This document shows, piece by piece, positions 1 to 8,800 of a stretch of 21,766 bases of DNA. The stretch lies in NCBI GenBank assembly GCA_002341165.1, contig DDNL01000046.1:1-21766 (forward strand), read 5' to 3'. The notes beneath the pieces were generated by a model, which was not told where the DNA came from, made no database searches, and was given only the letters and a program-made list of their open reading frames with translations. A program made the translations under genes and the position numbers. The DNA comes from Shewanellaceae bacterium UBA2521 (GTDB lineage Bacteria > Pseudomonadota > Gammaproteobacteria > Enterobacterales > Shewanellaceae). Numbering within the stretch: position 1 is the stretch's first letter; the number at the start of each line of letters is the position of its first letter.

Positions 1-1357
1 AATATGAATAACCTTGTATTGCTGATTTTGTATACCAAAATACAGCAGTACTGTAATTTTGTGAAACCCCTAACCCTTTTTCATATAATTCTCCTAGATT
101 ATGTTGTGCACTGATATTGACTTGATTTGCTGCTTTTTCATCGTCATCTTTAGTTGCTGCTTTTGTATACCAAAATGCAGCTTTGCTGTAGCTCTGCGGA
201 ACGCCGTGACCTTCTAGATACAAACTTGCAAGATTATATTGTGCAAGTTGAAAGCCTTTGTTTGCTGCTTTTGTATACCAAAATATAGCTTTACTATAAT
301 CCTGCTCGATGCCTTTACCCTGTGCGTATAAAAACCCTAGATTATACTGAGCAGCCTCATAGCCTTGATGCGACGCTTTCTTAAGCCAAGATATCGCTTT
401 GCTGTAGTTCTGAGGTGAGTTTTGATTTTTGTAATAAAAAATTCCTAGATTGTACTGTGAAATTTGATGACCTTGATTTGCTGACTTTGTCCACCAAAAT
501 ACAGCTTTGTCATCGTTACGTGGGACACCTTCGCCTGTATAGTATAAAGTTCCTAGAGCACTTTGCGCCTTAGCATAGCCGTCACGAGCTGCCTTTTCGT
601 ACCATAATGCAGCAGTTTTATCATTTTTCTCAAAACCTAGTCCCTTATAATATAAATTTCCTAGAGCCATTTTTGCCTCTGCATGACCTTGATCAGCAGA
701 TTTTTTATACCAATTTCTGGCCATTTCATAGCTCTGCTCGACATGCTTACCATAAAAATAAAACCATCCGAGTTGACCCTGCGCTACGGCAACACCTTGT
801 TTTGCAAGAGACTGTATTTGAGAAAAGGCTTCTTGATCATTTTCACCGTTATAAAATGAAGATTCATGTTTATATAATGACGGACACGTTGTAAAAGATG
901 TGCCTTGTACATCAATAGGTGCCATTTCCATATCGAGACTATCAATATAGTTATTTTTTGTTATCCCATTGCTATGAAATGCTAAATATCTTTGTTGTGA
1001 GCAAAGTGGTGCTTTGAAAATAAATTGCTGATACCCTATAAGCTCTACATTATCACCTATATGACAGCTCTCATCTCTTTCTACGGGAGCAAAAAATTCT
1101 TGGCCGTTTCGGCTAAAAACAGGATAAAAAGGATAAGGTTGCAGTTGATCATATCCGTCAAATAAAAGTTCATATTTTTTCTTTCTAGGAGATTCCAGAG
1201 TAATATCACCCAAATAACCGCATTGATATGCCCACTCTATACGTTCCACAACAGACTCATAAGACCACAAGCTTGAATAAGCTCTGATTGCAGCCGAAGT
1301 AGATGTGGATAATAGGGTAAGTATTACAGAAGCTAATATTGCTTTTTTGCAATGCAT
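1..1357 (-). CDS. Exported Sel1-repeat protein, tandem paralogue 1 (3' end beyond window)
   Basis: Open from an ATG at 1357 to the left edge (452 full codons, no stop). AAGGA lies 11 nt before the ATG. The N-terminus is a signal peptide (KK, then a hydrophobic stretch, ending near STSTSAA). Residues about 35-165 form a Cys-containing domain (WAYQCGYLG at 42-50, then YPVF and FFAPV motifs) closely matching the gene at 1625-3232. From about residue 180 there are at least seven Sel1-like repeats of about 36 residues (A..WY.KAA.QG...AQ..LG.LY..G.GV.Q), with an 11-residue insertion in the seventh. Sel1 solenoids are protein-interaction scaffolds, and exported ones in Helicobacter and Legionella act at host or envelope interfaces. 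The function here is unknown; a periplasmic or secreted location is inferred from the signal peptide. Confidence 0.88.
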   Translation of the reverse strand, partial: MHCKKAILASVILTLLSTSTSAAIRAYSSLWSYESVVERIEWAYQCGYLGDITLESPRKKKYELLFDGYDQLQPYPFYPVFSRNGQEFFAPVERDESCHIGDNVELIGYQQFIFKAPLCSQQRYLAFHSNGITKNNYIDSLDMEMAPIDVQGTSFTTCPSLYKHESSFYNGENDQEAFSQIQSLAKQGVAVAQGQLGWFYFYGKHVEQSYEMARNWYKKSADQGHAEAKMALGNLYYKGLGFEKNDKTAALWYEKAARDGYAKAQSALGTLYYTGEGVPRNDDKAVFWWTKSANQGHQISQYNLGIFYYKNQNSPQNYSKAISWLKKASHQGYEAAQYNLGFLYAQGKGIEQDYSKAIFWYTKAANKGFQLAQYNLASLYLEGHGVPQSYSKAAFWYTKAATKDDDEKAANQVNISAQHNLGELYEKGLGVSQNYSTAVFWYTKSAIQGYSY

Positions 1358-1509
1358 AGGGATTAAGTTCCTTATTTTTATTTTGTATATATACCGTCTT
1401 TTATTTGTATGCTACAAACGATCGAGACATGAATGAACGAAAAAAGAACAGGTAAGTGATTAAACAATTCAGTGCATTTTGTGCAAAAAAAACACACTTT
1501 ATACGAACC

Positions 1510-1544
1510 CCCTATACCTAAATAAATTTTATTCTTATATAGGG
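1510..1544 (-). repeat. Imperfect AT-rich hairpin between the two tandem Sel1 genes
   Basis: CCCTATA at 1510-1516 is the reverse complement of TATAGGG at 1538-1544, and the A/T-rich interior can pair further with a bulge. It lies about 80 nt past the stop of the gene at 1625-3232 on the minus strand. A T-run follows on the minus strand only some 20 nt later. It could be a weak terminator for the upstream gene, but the T-run is not adjacent, so that role is uncertain. Confidence 0.3.
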
Positions 1545-1624
1545 TGTTCTACAGCTTTAAGTTTTATATCTTTAAATTTTCATTAGCCATGCTATGTGTG
1601 CTTGATATTATCTTTGTGCTTTTC

Positions 1625-3232
1625 TTAAGAATTTTTTAATTCTCGTATGCGTTGTTTTGCTAATTCAACACCTTGATTTGCTGCTTTTTTATACCACAAT
1701 ATTGCTGTATTCTTATTTTGTGAGACACCGATTCCTTGAGCATACAAATATCCTAAATTAAATTGTGCACTTGCATCACCTTGATTTGCTGCTTTTTCAT
1801 ACCAAAAGAATGATGTGTTATAGTTCTTCGGTACAAATCGTCCATAAAAGTAAAGTGTACCCAGAGTAAATTGTGCAACATTATCATCTTGAGCGGCTGA
1901 TTTTCTTAACCAAAATAAAGCATTTTTTATACTAAATGGGACGCCTAGGCCTCTACTATATAAAGCACCAATACTAGCTTGTGCCCTTGCATCATTATTA
2001 TTTGCTGCTTTTTCATACCACAATGCAGCTTTACTATAGCTCTGCGGTACGCCTTGACCCGTGCGATATAATTCTCCTAGCTTAAATTGTGCAAGGACAT
2101 GACTTTTCCTATCTAGTTCAGTCACATTATTTTGACTTGCTGCTTTTTCGTACCACGATGCAGCCTTACTATAGCTCTTCGGTACGCCTTGACCTATTTG
2201 ATACAATAAACCGATATTGTATTGCGCACTTACATTACCTTGGTCTGCAGCTTTTTCAACCCACAACGCTGCTACGCTATCACTTTGTGGAACCCCTAGA
2301 CCTTCTTGATACAAAGTAGCTAAATCATTTTGTGCTGCTGCATGACCTTGAGTGGCGGCTTTTTCGTACCATAATGCAGCCACACTGTAGTTTTGTTCGA
2401 CACCAAGGCCTTCTCGGTATAAACTAGCTAAATTGACTTGTGCACTTGCATAACCTTGATTTGCCGATTTTTCATACCAAAGTAAAGCCTTGCTATAGTT
2501 CTGTGGCACGCCCTGACCTCGAAAATATAAATTTCCTAGAGCACTTTGTGCCCACATATTATCTTGTTCTGCTGATTTACTATACCAATCTTTGGCCATT
2601 TCATAGCTTTTTTCGACATGCTTACCATGCAAATAAAACCAGCCCATGTGATGCTGTGCGACTGCAATATCTTGATGTGCAAGAGACTGTATTTGAGAAA
2701 AGGCTTCTTGATCATTTTCACCGTTATAAAATGAAGATTCATATTTATATAATGACGGACAAGTCGTAAAAGATCTGCCTTGTACATCAATAGGTCCTGT
2801 TTCCATATCTCGATGATCAAGATACTTATCTTCTGTTATGCTATTTCCATAAAATGCTAAATACCTTTGTTGCGAGCAAGATGAAGCTTTAAAAGCAAAT
2901 TCTTGATATCCTATAATCTTCACATTATCATCAGTGTGACAATCTTCATTCCTATCTACGGGTGCAAAAAAATCTAGACCGTTTCGGGTGAAAATAGGGT
3001 AGAGAGGGTGGGGCTTAAGTTGATCATAATCATCAAACAAAAGATCATGTTTCTTTTTTATAGAAGACTCATCATTGGAATAACCTAAGTAACCACATTG
3101 ATATGCCCACTCTACACGCTCTATAGCAGCCTCATAAGACCATAAGCCTGGATAGGTATTGAATGCAGCTGAAGTGGGTGCAGATAAGGAGGAAAGTATT
3201 AGACAAGTGAATGTCGCTTTTTTATAGTCCAT
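1625..3232 (-). CDS. Exported Sel1-repeat protein, tandem paralogue 2
   Basis: 535 residues; AAAGGA lies about 10 nt before the ATG. A signal peptide (MDYKKATFTCLILSSLSA, ending near TSA) is followed by a domain at about 37-125 with WAYQCG (Cys46), YPIF (78-81), FFAPV (88-92), Cys98 and Cys119. From about residue 180 to the end there are ten Sel1-like repeats, the sixth carrying an extra segment of about 10 residues at the same relative place as in the neighbour at 1-1357. The two genes share fold, length and order of domains and are evidently a tandem duplication. The linker before the repeats (IDVQG, CPSLYK, FYNGENDQEAFSQIQSLA) is nearly identical at DNA level. The function is unknown; a scaffold or adhesin-like exported protein is inferred. 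A plausible sigma-70 promoter lies at 3310-3338. Confidence 0.92.
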   Translation of the reverse strand: MDYKKATFTCLILSSLSAPTSAAFNTYPGLWSYEAAIERVEWAYQCGYLGYSNDESSIKKKHDLLFDDYDQLKPHPLYPIFTRNGLDFFAPVDRNEDCHTDDNVKIIGYQEFAFKASSCSQQRYLAFYGNSITEDKYLDHRDMETGPIDVQGRSFTTCPSLYKYESSFYNGENDQEAFSQIQSLAHQDIAVAQHHMGWFYLHGKHVEKSYEMAKDWYSKSAEQDNMWAQSALGNLYFRGQGVPQNYSKALLWYEKSANQGYASAQVNLASLYREGLGVEQNYSVAALWYEKAATQGHAAAQNDLATLYQEGLGVPQSDSVAALWVEKAADQGNVSAQYNIGLLYQIGQGVPKSYSKAASWYEKAASQNNVTELDRKSHVLAQFKLGELYRTGQGVPQSYSKAALWYEKAANNNDARAQASIGALYSRGLGVPFSIKNALFWLRKSAAQDDNVAQFTLGTLYFYGRFVPKNYNTSFFWYEKAANQGDASAQFNLGYLYAQGIGVSQNKNTAILWYKKAANQGVELAKQRIRELKNS

Positions 3233-3309
3233 CTTTTTTAATTCCTTTATTAATATTATTATTTAAAAATAAATATTTTATCTATGTGCTTTAGATTTAT
3301 AAGTGTTAA

Positions 3310-3338
3310 AATATATAAAAAACCCTTTTAAAAGTAAA
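3310..3338 (-). promoter_or_regulatory. Candidate sigma-70 promoter for the Sel1 gene at 1625-3232
   Basis: On the minus strand, TTTACT (3338-3333) is separated by exactly 17 nt from TATATT (3315-3310). This matches the consensus at 4/6 and 5/6. The start codon is 78 nt past the -10 box. The A/T richness of the region raises the chance of a fortuitous match. Confidence 0.4.
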
Positions 3339-3472
3339 CTTTTTTGTTTGTTTTTTTGATTTTTGTTTTTTTATTTGTCTTTTTTTGATGCAACTTTGTT
3401 AAGTTAAGCGTCTTAATATTCTAGGTTCGTATGAATATTATCTAGTTTGTGCTTCGGTATAATTCAGAGCGG

Positions 3473-3536
3473 AAAATATCAAATATGCATCATAGTTTTC
3501 TTCATTGGAGTGAAGTGAATCTGGATATCTTGTTTT
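3473..3536 (-). pseudogene. Decayed fragment of a paralogue of the gene at 4047-5564
   Basis: Read on the minus strand this stretch encodes KTRYPDSLHSNEENY, which aligns with KTRHPDSLHSNEEDY of the 505-aa protein at 4047-5564. DNA identity is high over about 60 nt, including an uninterrupted CCAGATTCACTTCACTC. A one-base difference after the Tyr codon shifts the frame, and the following FDI codons are recoverable only in another frame. No start, stop or flanking homologous sequence of useful length remains. It is a relic of a third family member between the tandem Sel1 pair and the intact gene. The exact limits are approximate. Confidence 0.75.
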
Positions 3537-3813
3537 TATGCTTTGATGCAATATTATGTTCTATACAAGAATCTACATAGAAGATTAAAGTAATACCCCC
3601 CCATTTTAACTGTTTTCTGAAAAGATTAGGGTCTACTTTCATGCTGCTCTCCACAAATTTAATTTTAACTTTGACCTACAAATATTTATTTATTTTATAA
3701 AACTTTTATCTCATAGATAAGGATGCATGCTCACTATTACATTTGTTACGTTACAAGGTATAAAACACCTTATTTTAATAGGTTGTTGCAATTAAAATTT
3801 TTAACTATAAGTC

Positions 3814-3834
3814 GTTAAGGATGTTATCCTTAAC
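3814..3834. repeat. Perfect 9-bp inverted repeat with 3-nt loop
   Basis: GTTAAGGAT (3814-3822) and ATCCTTAAC (3826-3834) are exact reverse complements around GTT. Neither strand has an immediate T-run, so a terminator is not supported. It may be a protein-binding palindrome or a transposon relic. Confidence 0.5.
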
Positions 3835-3949
3835 AATATGAAAAAAAATTAACATAAATATATTTATTGACGTATTTTTCTTCGTTTTTGTTTTTATAAA
3901 TATTTTTTATTCGAATAATTTATAGCTTTACGATAATTGATTTTGAAAT

Positions 3950-3977
3950 AAAAAAACCAAGGTCAAAGACCCTGGTT
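3950..3977 (-). terminator. Rho-independent terminator of the Sel1 gene at 4047-5564
   Basis: Minus-strand AACCAGGGTC (3977-3968), loop TTT, GACCTTGGTT (3964-3955): all ten pairs form, one of them G-U. The stem is followed directly by five more T's (seven counting the stem end). It sits about 70 nt after the stop codon at 4047. Confidence 0.8.
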
Positions 3978-4046
3978 GAATATGAGTATTCCAAATCAAT
4001 CAAACAATCTGAGTGTAGTTAAAAGATCGTTACATGCAATATGTCT

Positions 4047-5564
4047 TTATTCTTTTGCTTTGTTAAACCAATATGCTGCTGTTTCATCATTCTGTGTAAC
4101 ACCCAAGCCACGCTCATACATGAACCCTAGCTGATATTGCGCATCTTGATGACCTTGCTCTGCTGCTTTTTCATACCACAATGCAGCTATGCTGTCGCTT
4201 TGTGTAACGCCTATACCTCGTTTATACAAAAAACCTAGATAATATTGCGCATATTTATGACCTTGCTCTGCTGCCTTTTCAAACCACAATACGGCGGTGC
4301 TCAGGTTTTTCGTCACGCCATGGCCATGCATATACATATACGCTATCTGATATTGTGCTCCTGCATGGTCTTGCTCTGCTGCCTTTTCAAACCACAATGC
4401 GGCGGTACTCATGTTTTGCCTCACGCCATTGCCATTATAAAATATATACCCTGTCGCATATTGCGCATCTGCATGACCTTGCTCTGCTGCCTTTTTAAAC
4501 AAAAATTCTCCTCGCGGATAAATTACCTTATGGCCATAGACCTGCGTATACATAATTAGGAACCGCTGTGAAAAAAGGTGATCCATAGACCATGGTCTTT
4601 GTTTGTAACTATCCCATAACTCACGGTGCATAGAGAATGTATCTTGCAATATTTTAATTCTCCGCTTAGTACTATTAGGACCATAGAAGATATAGGGAGG
4701 AATCATTTGATCTTGGCATGGTTGTAATCCATCCATGTCATGCTGCGCATTGAGAATAGGCTCTAGATGGTTTATTAAAGAATCATAGTAGTCTTGAATA
4801 CTCATATGCCCATAGGATAAAGCCTTGGCACGGTTTGCCTGACATGTACTTTGACTGTGACTAGATAAAGAGATGAAAGGAACCTGTTCACCTCTTAATA
4901 AAGCATAAAGTGACAGCGTGTCTTGCTGTACTTTGGCATCCTGTAGATGCATAGATTTGAAATGAGAGCCAGGTAATAATTGTAACTTGATGTGGTATCC
5001 ACCATTAAGTATATAGGGTGGTTGATCAAACTGCGCTTCTGGAATTTTCTGAATAGAGAAAGAGCTGAATGTTACAGGCTGATTTTTATTATCAGTGCAT
5101 ATACGATCACGGCAGTCTGCGGATATGAGTTGTTGATGAATCTCATCAGAATCAATCGAATAAAAGGTCGATTCTATACTAGGATCGAGCAACTTATTGC
5201 TGAGCACTAATTGTTTAATGTGTAAAGGTATGTTTGTTTTTTTGAATCCAAAGTGTGTGGGTAAATTAATATCTTTGTCCATCATTAAAATATCAAATGT
5301 GACAGCATAATCTTCTTCGTTTGAGTGAAGTGAATCTGGGTGCCTAGTTTTAGATAAGTATTGCACTGTTACCATATCTTCATTTTGTTTTGCGTAAGCT
5401 TTATTTAATAAGTATTGCTGATATGAAATTTGGTTTTCATCATAAAGCTGATCTAAATTTTGATGTAATGCATCGAGCGATAAATACTCCTTATAGGGAT
5501 GAGCATGCAAAGCACAGGATAAAAAGAGGCAACTGAGCGGGATGCTTTTTATAAATTTTATCAT
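4047..5564 (-). CDS. Exported protein with a novel N-terminal domain and C-terminal Sel1 repeats
   Basis: 505 residues. AGAAGGA precedes the ATG, and a clear signal peptide (MIKFIKSIPLSCLFLSCALHA) occupies residues 1-21. Residues about 30-300 form a domain I do not recognise but which recurs in the divergent gene at 14780-16537. Shared landmarks are QYLLNKAY, NEE.YA.T.D.L...KD, PY.L.GGYHIK..LLP (near 186) and CQ.NRAKAL..G...I.DYY (near 238). Residues about 350-505 hold four to five well-conserved Sel1-like repeats (AALWFEKAAEQGH..AQ). It has its own promoter (5597-5625) and terminator (3950-3977), so it is probably monocistronic. The biochemical role is unknown; an exported interaction scaffold is the most that can be inferred. 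Confidence 0.92.
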   Translation of the reverse strand: MIKFIKSIPLSCLFLSCALHAHPYKEYLSLDALHQNLDQLYDENQISYQQYLLNKAYAKQNEDMVTVQYLSKTRHPDSLHSNEEDYAVTFDILMMDKDINLPTHFGFKKTNIPLHIKQLVLSNKLLDPSIESTFYSIDSDEIHQQLISADCRDRICTDNKNQPVTFSSFSIQKIPEAQFDQPPYILNGGYHIKLQLLPGSHFKSMHLQDAKVQQDTLSLYALLRGEQVPFISLSSHSQSTCQANRAKALSYGHMSIQDYYDSLINHLEPILNAQHDMDGLQPCQDQMIPPYIFYGPNSTKRRIKILQDTFSMHRELWDSYKQRPWSMDHLFSQRFLIMYTQVYGHKVIYPRGEFLFKKAAEQGHADAQYATGYIFYNGNGVRQNMSTAALWFEKAAEQDHAGAQYQIAYMYMHGHGVTKNLSTAVLWFEKAAEQGHKYAQYYLGFLYKRGIGVTQSDSIAALWYEKAAEQGHQDAQYQLGFMYERGLGVTQNDETAAYWFNKAKE

Positions 5565-5596
5565 GATGTATTCCTTCTTTGTTTTTTATAATTCAT

Positions 5597-5625
5597 GTTA
5601 TATTTTGTGTTTTTCCGCTCATCAA
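5597..5625 (-). promoter_or_regulatory. Sigma-70 promoter for the Sel1 gene at 4047-5564
   Basis: Minus-strand TTGATG (5625-5620), 17-nt spacer, TATAAC (5602-5597); matches are 4/6 and 5/6. The predicted transcript starts near 5590 and leaves a leader of about 25 nt containing the AGAAGGA ribosome site. Confidence 0.55.
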
Positions 5626-5678
5626 ATGGGGCGTGAAAAATAAAGATGGGTGGTATCTCCTCATTTTCTTATGAAATA

Positions 5679-5702
5679 AGCCGCTTCAGTCATGAAACGG
5701 CT
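5679..5702 (-). terminator. Hairpin after the TpsA-like gene and HINT remnant
   Basis: Minus-strand AGCCGTTT (5702-5695), an 8-nt loop, AAGCGGCT (5686-5679): eight pairs with one G-U. It is followed by TATTTCAT, a poor T-tract, so termination may be inefficient. It begins 12 nt after the stop of the HINT remnant, which suggests it ends the long minus-strand operon. Confidence 0.5.
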
Positions 5703-5713
5703 ATACAGGTTTA

Positions 5714-5824
5714 TTACAAAGCAACAGGAGCGTAAACTTGAGCTCCAAGCTGCACTAACTGTATGGAGTGCAAACCCTCTTGGGTATGCACTGAAGTTGT
5801 ACCGATAAAGCAGGTATTTTTAGT
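5714..5824 (-). pseudogene. Truncated, frameshifted HINT (pre-toxin intein-like) domain remnant
   Basis: Overlapping and directly following the stop of the gene at 5820-9065, a shifted frame reads NTCFIGTTSVHTQEGLHSIQ and ends at a stop at 5714. This matches the start of the pre-toxin HINT domain, family pattern C-F-[VI]-x-x-T-x-V-x-T-x-x-G-x-x-x-I, including the nucleophilic Cys and the THTxEGL-like turn. In polymorphic toxins (CdiA, Rhs, TpsA types) this domain lies just before the toxin. Here only about 30 residues remain, with no downstream HINT motifs, no toxin and no immunity gene. A +1 shift near CTAAAAAT (5823-5816) would join it to the upstream protein, so it is most simply the broken C-terminus of that gene. 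Confidence 0.7.
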
Positions 5825-8800
5825 TATTAACTTTATCAATAATGATATTGTCTGGTGAAACCTTTCTGCCTGCTTGATGCTGATCATGTATAGCAAAAGT
5901 AGCCGAGATAGCAGACCAACGCATATTGTTTCTTGCAGCATTATCTGCAGTATTCGCTGCAGTTTGGGCATCAAGCCCCACAAAAGCTGCGGTGACAGCT
6001 GCACCTAGTTTTCCTATATTGATGTTGAGCTTTTCCATCTCTATTACTTTAAGAACAAAATCAGAATCATTCATAGCCTCTTCAACCGATTGAAAACCAG
6101 AATCTTTGGCTTCGCTGCTTAGCAAGTAATCGTTAACAAATTCACCTATCACAGCTCCTGTAGCACCGGCACCACAGCCTCCTGCCACACTGGCATCATC
6201 ACTTGTAAAGTGATTGCCCACAGCAGTTTTGGCAGCACCCAAAGCACAGCCTACAGTTGCATGAGTTATGGCTTTAAGCAAAGCATCGCTTTCTCCAGAC
6301 TTTACAAATTCAGCAGCTTGCTCATGAATACTACTAGCAGCCAGCTCGCCGATCATATTTATAGATGAAGTCATCGCTGAAACTTTAAAGGTATTACGCC
6401 ATCTATCACTATCCCAATCACCAGAAGATAAACCATGAATACCAAAATCAAGAGAAGCACGAACGCCTGATTCAAGCGCCATGTAAGTAATTTGATCCAT
6501 TACTTTACTTAGATCGGCTAGATCAGAGAACTCTGTTATTTTTTCTAACCCATCTAAACCCGTCATCTCAGAGAAGCCATCTAATGCTTTAGTTAAGCCC
6601 TCTAATGCTGAAGCAGTGAGCGCTTGTACGGCTAAAGATTCAAGGAAGTCACTGTCAGTGAGTTCATCTAATGTCTCACCTAAATCATTGCCAGCAAGCA
6701 AAGTTTGTGAAGCTTTAACAGCAATGGCTGTAATGACACCTGCCGTAGCTGTAGCTGCTGTACCAGTAAGCCCCATAGATAACGCAATGGATTTTGATAT
6801 ACCTACACCTGCTGCTGCACCTCCTGCTGCTGCACCTCCTGCTACTGCACTTCCTGCCGCTGCACTTCCTGCCGCTGCACCTCCTGCTGCTGCACCTCCT
6901 GCTGCTGCACCTCCTGCCGCTGAACCTCCTGCTGCTGCTCCAACACCTCCTGTTGCAATGGTAAGAGCAATGGTCACTGCAAGAGCAACAATAGCGGCAA
7001 ATTGAGGCGAGAGCTGTTTTTTATCGTAATGCCATTCATCGATAACCTCTTTAACTTCATGCCATTGTGTAGGGTACTTCTTGGGAACTTCTCCCATCCA
7101 TTCATAACCTGGCATAGAGCTAAGCTTACTGATGACTTGTTCAGAAGAACAGGAGCTATCACGTTTTAATTCTCGGTTCATATCTTTTATATTGCTGACA
7201 TAACGAGAGTTTTTACAACCATAGTCAATCAGAACCTGTTGGCCTGAAGGCATTTCAATACCGGCGCCACCAAATTGGTTATACACAGCAGAAATATGCT
7301 TAAAACCATGCCCTTCGTTTTGCATAACGAAAAAACCTTGAGACTCAAAGGTATGCATCTCTTGTTCAACATCCTTATCAGCCTGTAATATAACTTGTTT
7401 TTTCGCTGACAAGTGAGTTGTTCCCGCAGGATTAAAGTGCGAGCTTTTAATTAAAACATCACCGGAATTAGACTTTACCTTAATATCTTTTCCAGCTTGA
7501 ATAAGTGCTTGTACGACCTTTTCTCTGAGTACGAGATCTTCCGATTTCACGTCACCTGAACGGTATTTTGAATGAAAAGAGTCAAAGCGTTTATCATTAA
7601 TAATTTGAATTCCTTTTTCTGCAAGCATTTCTACATTACCTTGCGTTGCAGAAATTTCACTGCCAATAATCACTAAGCCTGATTCAGCTAAAATTTTCAA
7701 TGACTCTTGAGCCCGTAAGCGAGAACGCAAAAGTTCGCATTGCTGATACTCAGACTCTGTGGATCCTTGTTTATGTTCCATTTCGTCACAGGCATGAACC
7801 GATGCAATCAACACCACGCCAAACTCTGATTCTAAGGTTATATTTTGAGCATCTACTTCAGTGCCTTCAATTTTCACACCCCACTTTCCATCTATAAAAA
7901 AATTGCCTCCAGCATGCACTTGAGAAAGTAGGTGATTGGATACATTACTGAAACCATGTTTGTAGCGTGATTGATGTAACATCTTCAACGAGGTGAGCTG
8001 AGCTTGACCACCTATGTTTAACTTGATGTCTTGTTGTGCATCCAACCAGCCACCTTGTAATATAAAGCCTTGTGCAGTATGAATCGTTAAGTCACCCAGA
8101 GCTTGAATACGTGCTATCGTATCCGTTGACTCAGAGTAGCCACCACTTTTTTGAGCAAGAAGAAGTGTGCCCTGTTGGATTTTCTGAGCAATAAAGATGA
8201 GGTTCTGCCCTTTAATTTCACTGGATAGATTAGAGATCTGCCCTCCAGCCTGAAAGAGTACATCACCTTCAGCGTCAAATTGAGAACGCGTGGCATAAAC
8301 ATTGCTTTTGGCATTCACCAGCATTTTTTCCATACTTCTTATTTTTGCATTCTCAAAAGTGATATTTTGATAATCTTTAATGATCGCAGTGCCCCCGACG
8401 CTGACTTCTAATCCTTTTATCCTTTGCTGTAATAAGGTATCTTTAGTGAGGTATAACACAGGTACAACATAAGATTGGCCTTCAGCATTCACTTTAATTT
8501 CAGGCCAAATCATATTTTTTGTAATGAGTGTGTTGATAGATAAAGGAGTACCAAAATTCAATTCATTTTCTTGCGCATAAGCTAAAGCATTATCATAAAG
8601 TGCTTTATTTTGCTCCACCTCAGAAGTAAAGCCTTCAAAAAAAGTACGGTTCAATAAATAAACCATTTGACGCCGAATAAGCTCACTTTCGAGAAAGTGA
8701 TCACCGAACCTTTTCCCTAAAACAGATTCAGTGAAGCCTAATCTTTTCATCTGTTGATAGAAATATCCTGTATCATAATCAATAGCTTTCCAATAAGGTT

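Larger units (their letters stand above)
3233..4046. other. 814-bp gene-poor region with a gene relic, a perfect inverted repeat and a terminator
   Basis: Very AT-rich, with long T/A runs around 3340-3400 and 3840-3950. It holds, in order: a candidate promoter for the gene at 1625-3232 (3310-3338), a frameshifted relic related to the gene at 4047-5564 (3473-3536), a perfect 9-bp inverted repeat (3814-3834) and a Rho-independent terminator for the gene at 4047-5564 (3950-3977). I see no intact gene. Confidence 0.7.

Noticed and set aside
2089..2769. Plus-strand ORFs opposite the tandem Sel1 genes
   Set aside because: They are antisense shadows of the repeat-coding strand; similar shadows occur in the paralogue because the DNA is duplicated.
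1..3232. Possible TPR rather than Sel1 annotation of the repeats
   Set aside because: The period of about 36 residues with LG..Y..G.GV and A..WY.KAA motifs is Sel1-like; TPR has a 34-residue period and different key residues.
3502..3642. Minus-strand 46-codon ORF (MKVDPNLFRKQLKWGG...) with GGAG about 6 nt upstream of its ATG
   Set aside because: The ribosome site is good, but the second half runs through the relic of the 4047-type gene in a wrong frame and no family is recognisable. Perhaps the relic of another inserted gene; not strong enough to annotate.
5825..6004. Minus-strand alternative frame leading into the HINT-like segment from an internal ATG at 6004
   Set aside because: This part overlaps the real gene in another frame and has no sensible protein signature; only the segment past 5824 resembles a domain.
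6616..7005. Plus-strand 129-residue Pro/Ala-rich open frame
   Set aside because: It is the antisense reading of the Ala/Gly tandem repeat in the gene at 5820-9065; the 15-bp repeat keeps several frames open. No ribosome site or domain.
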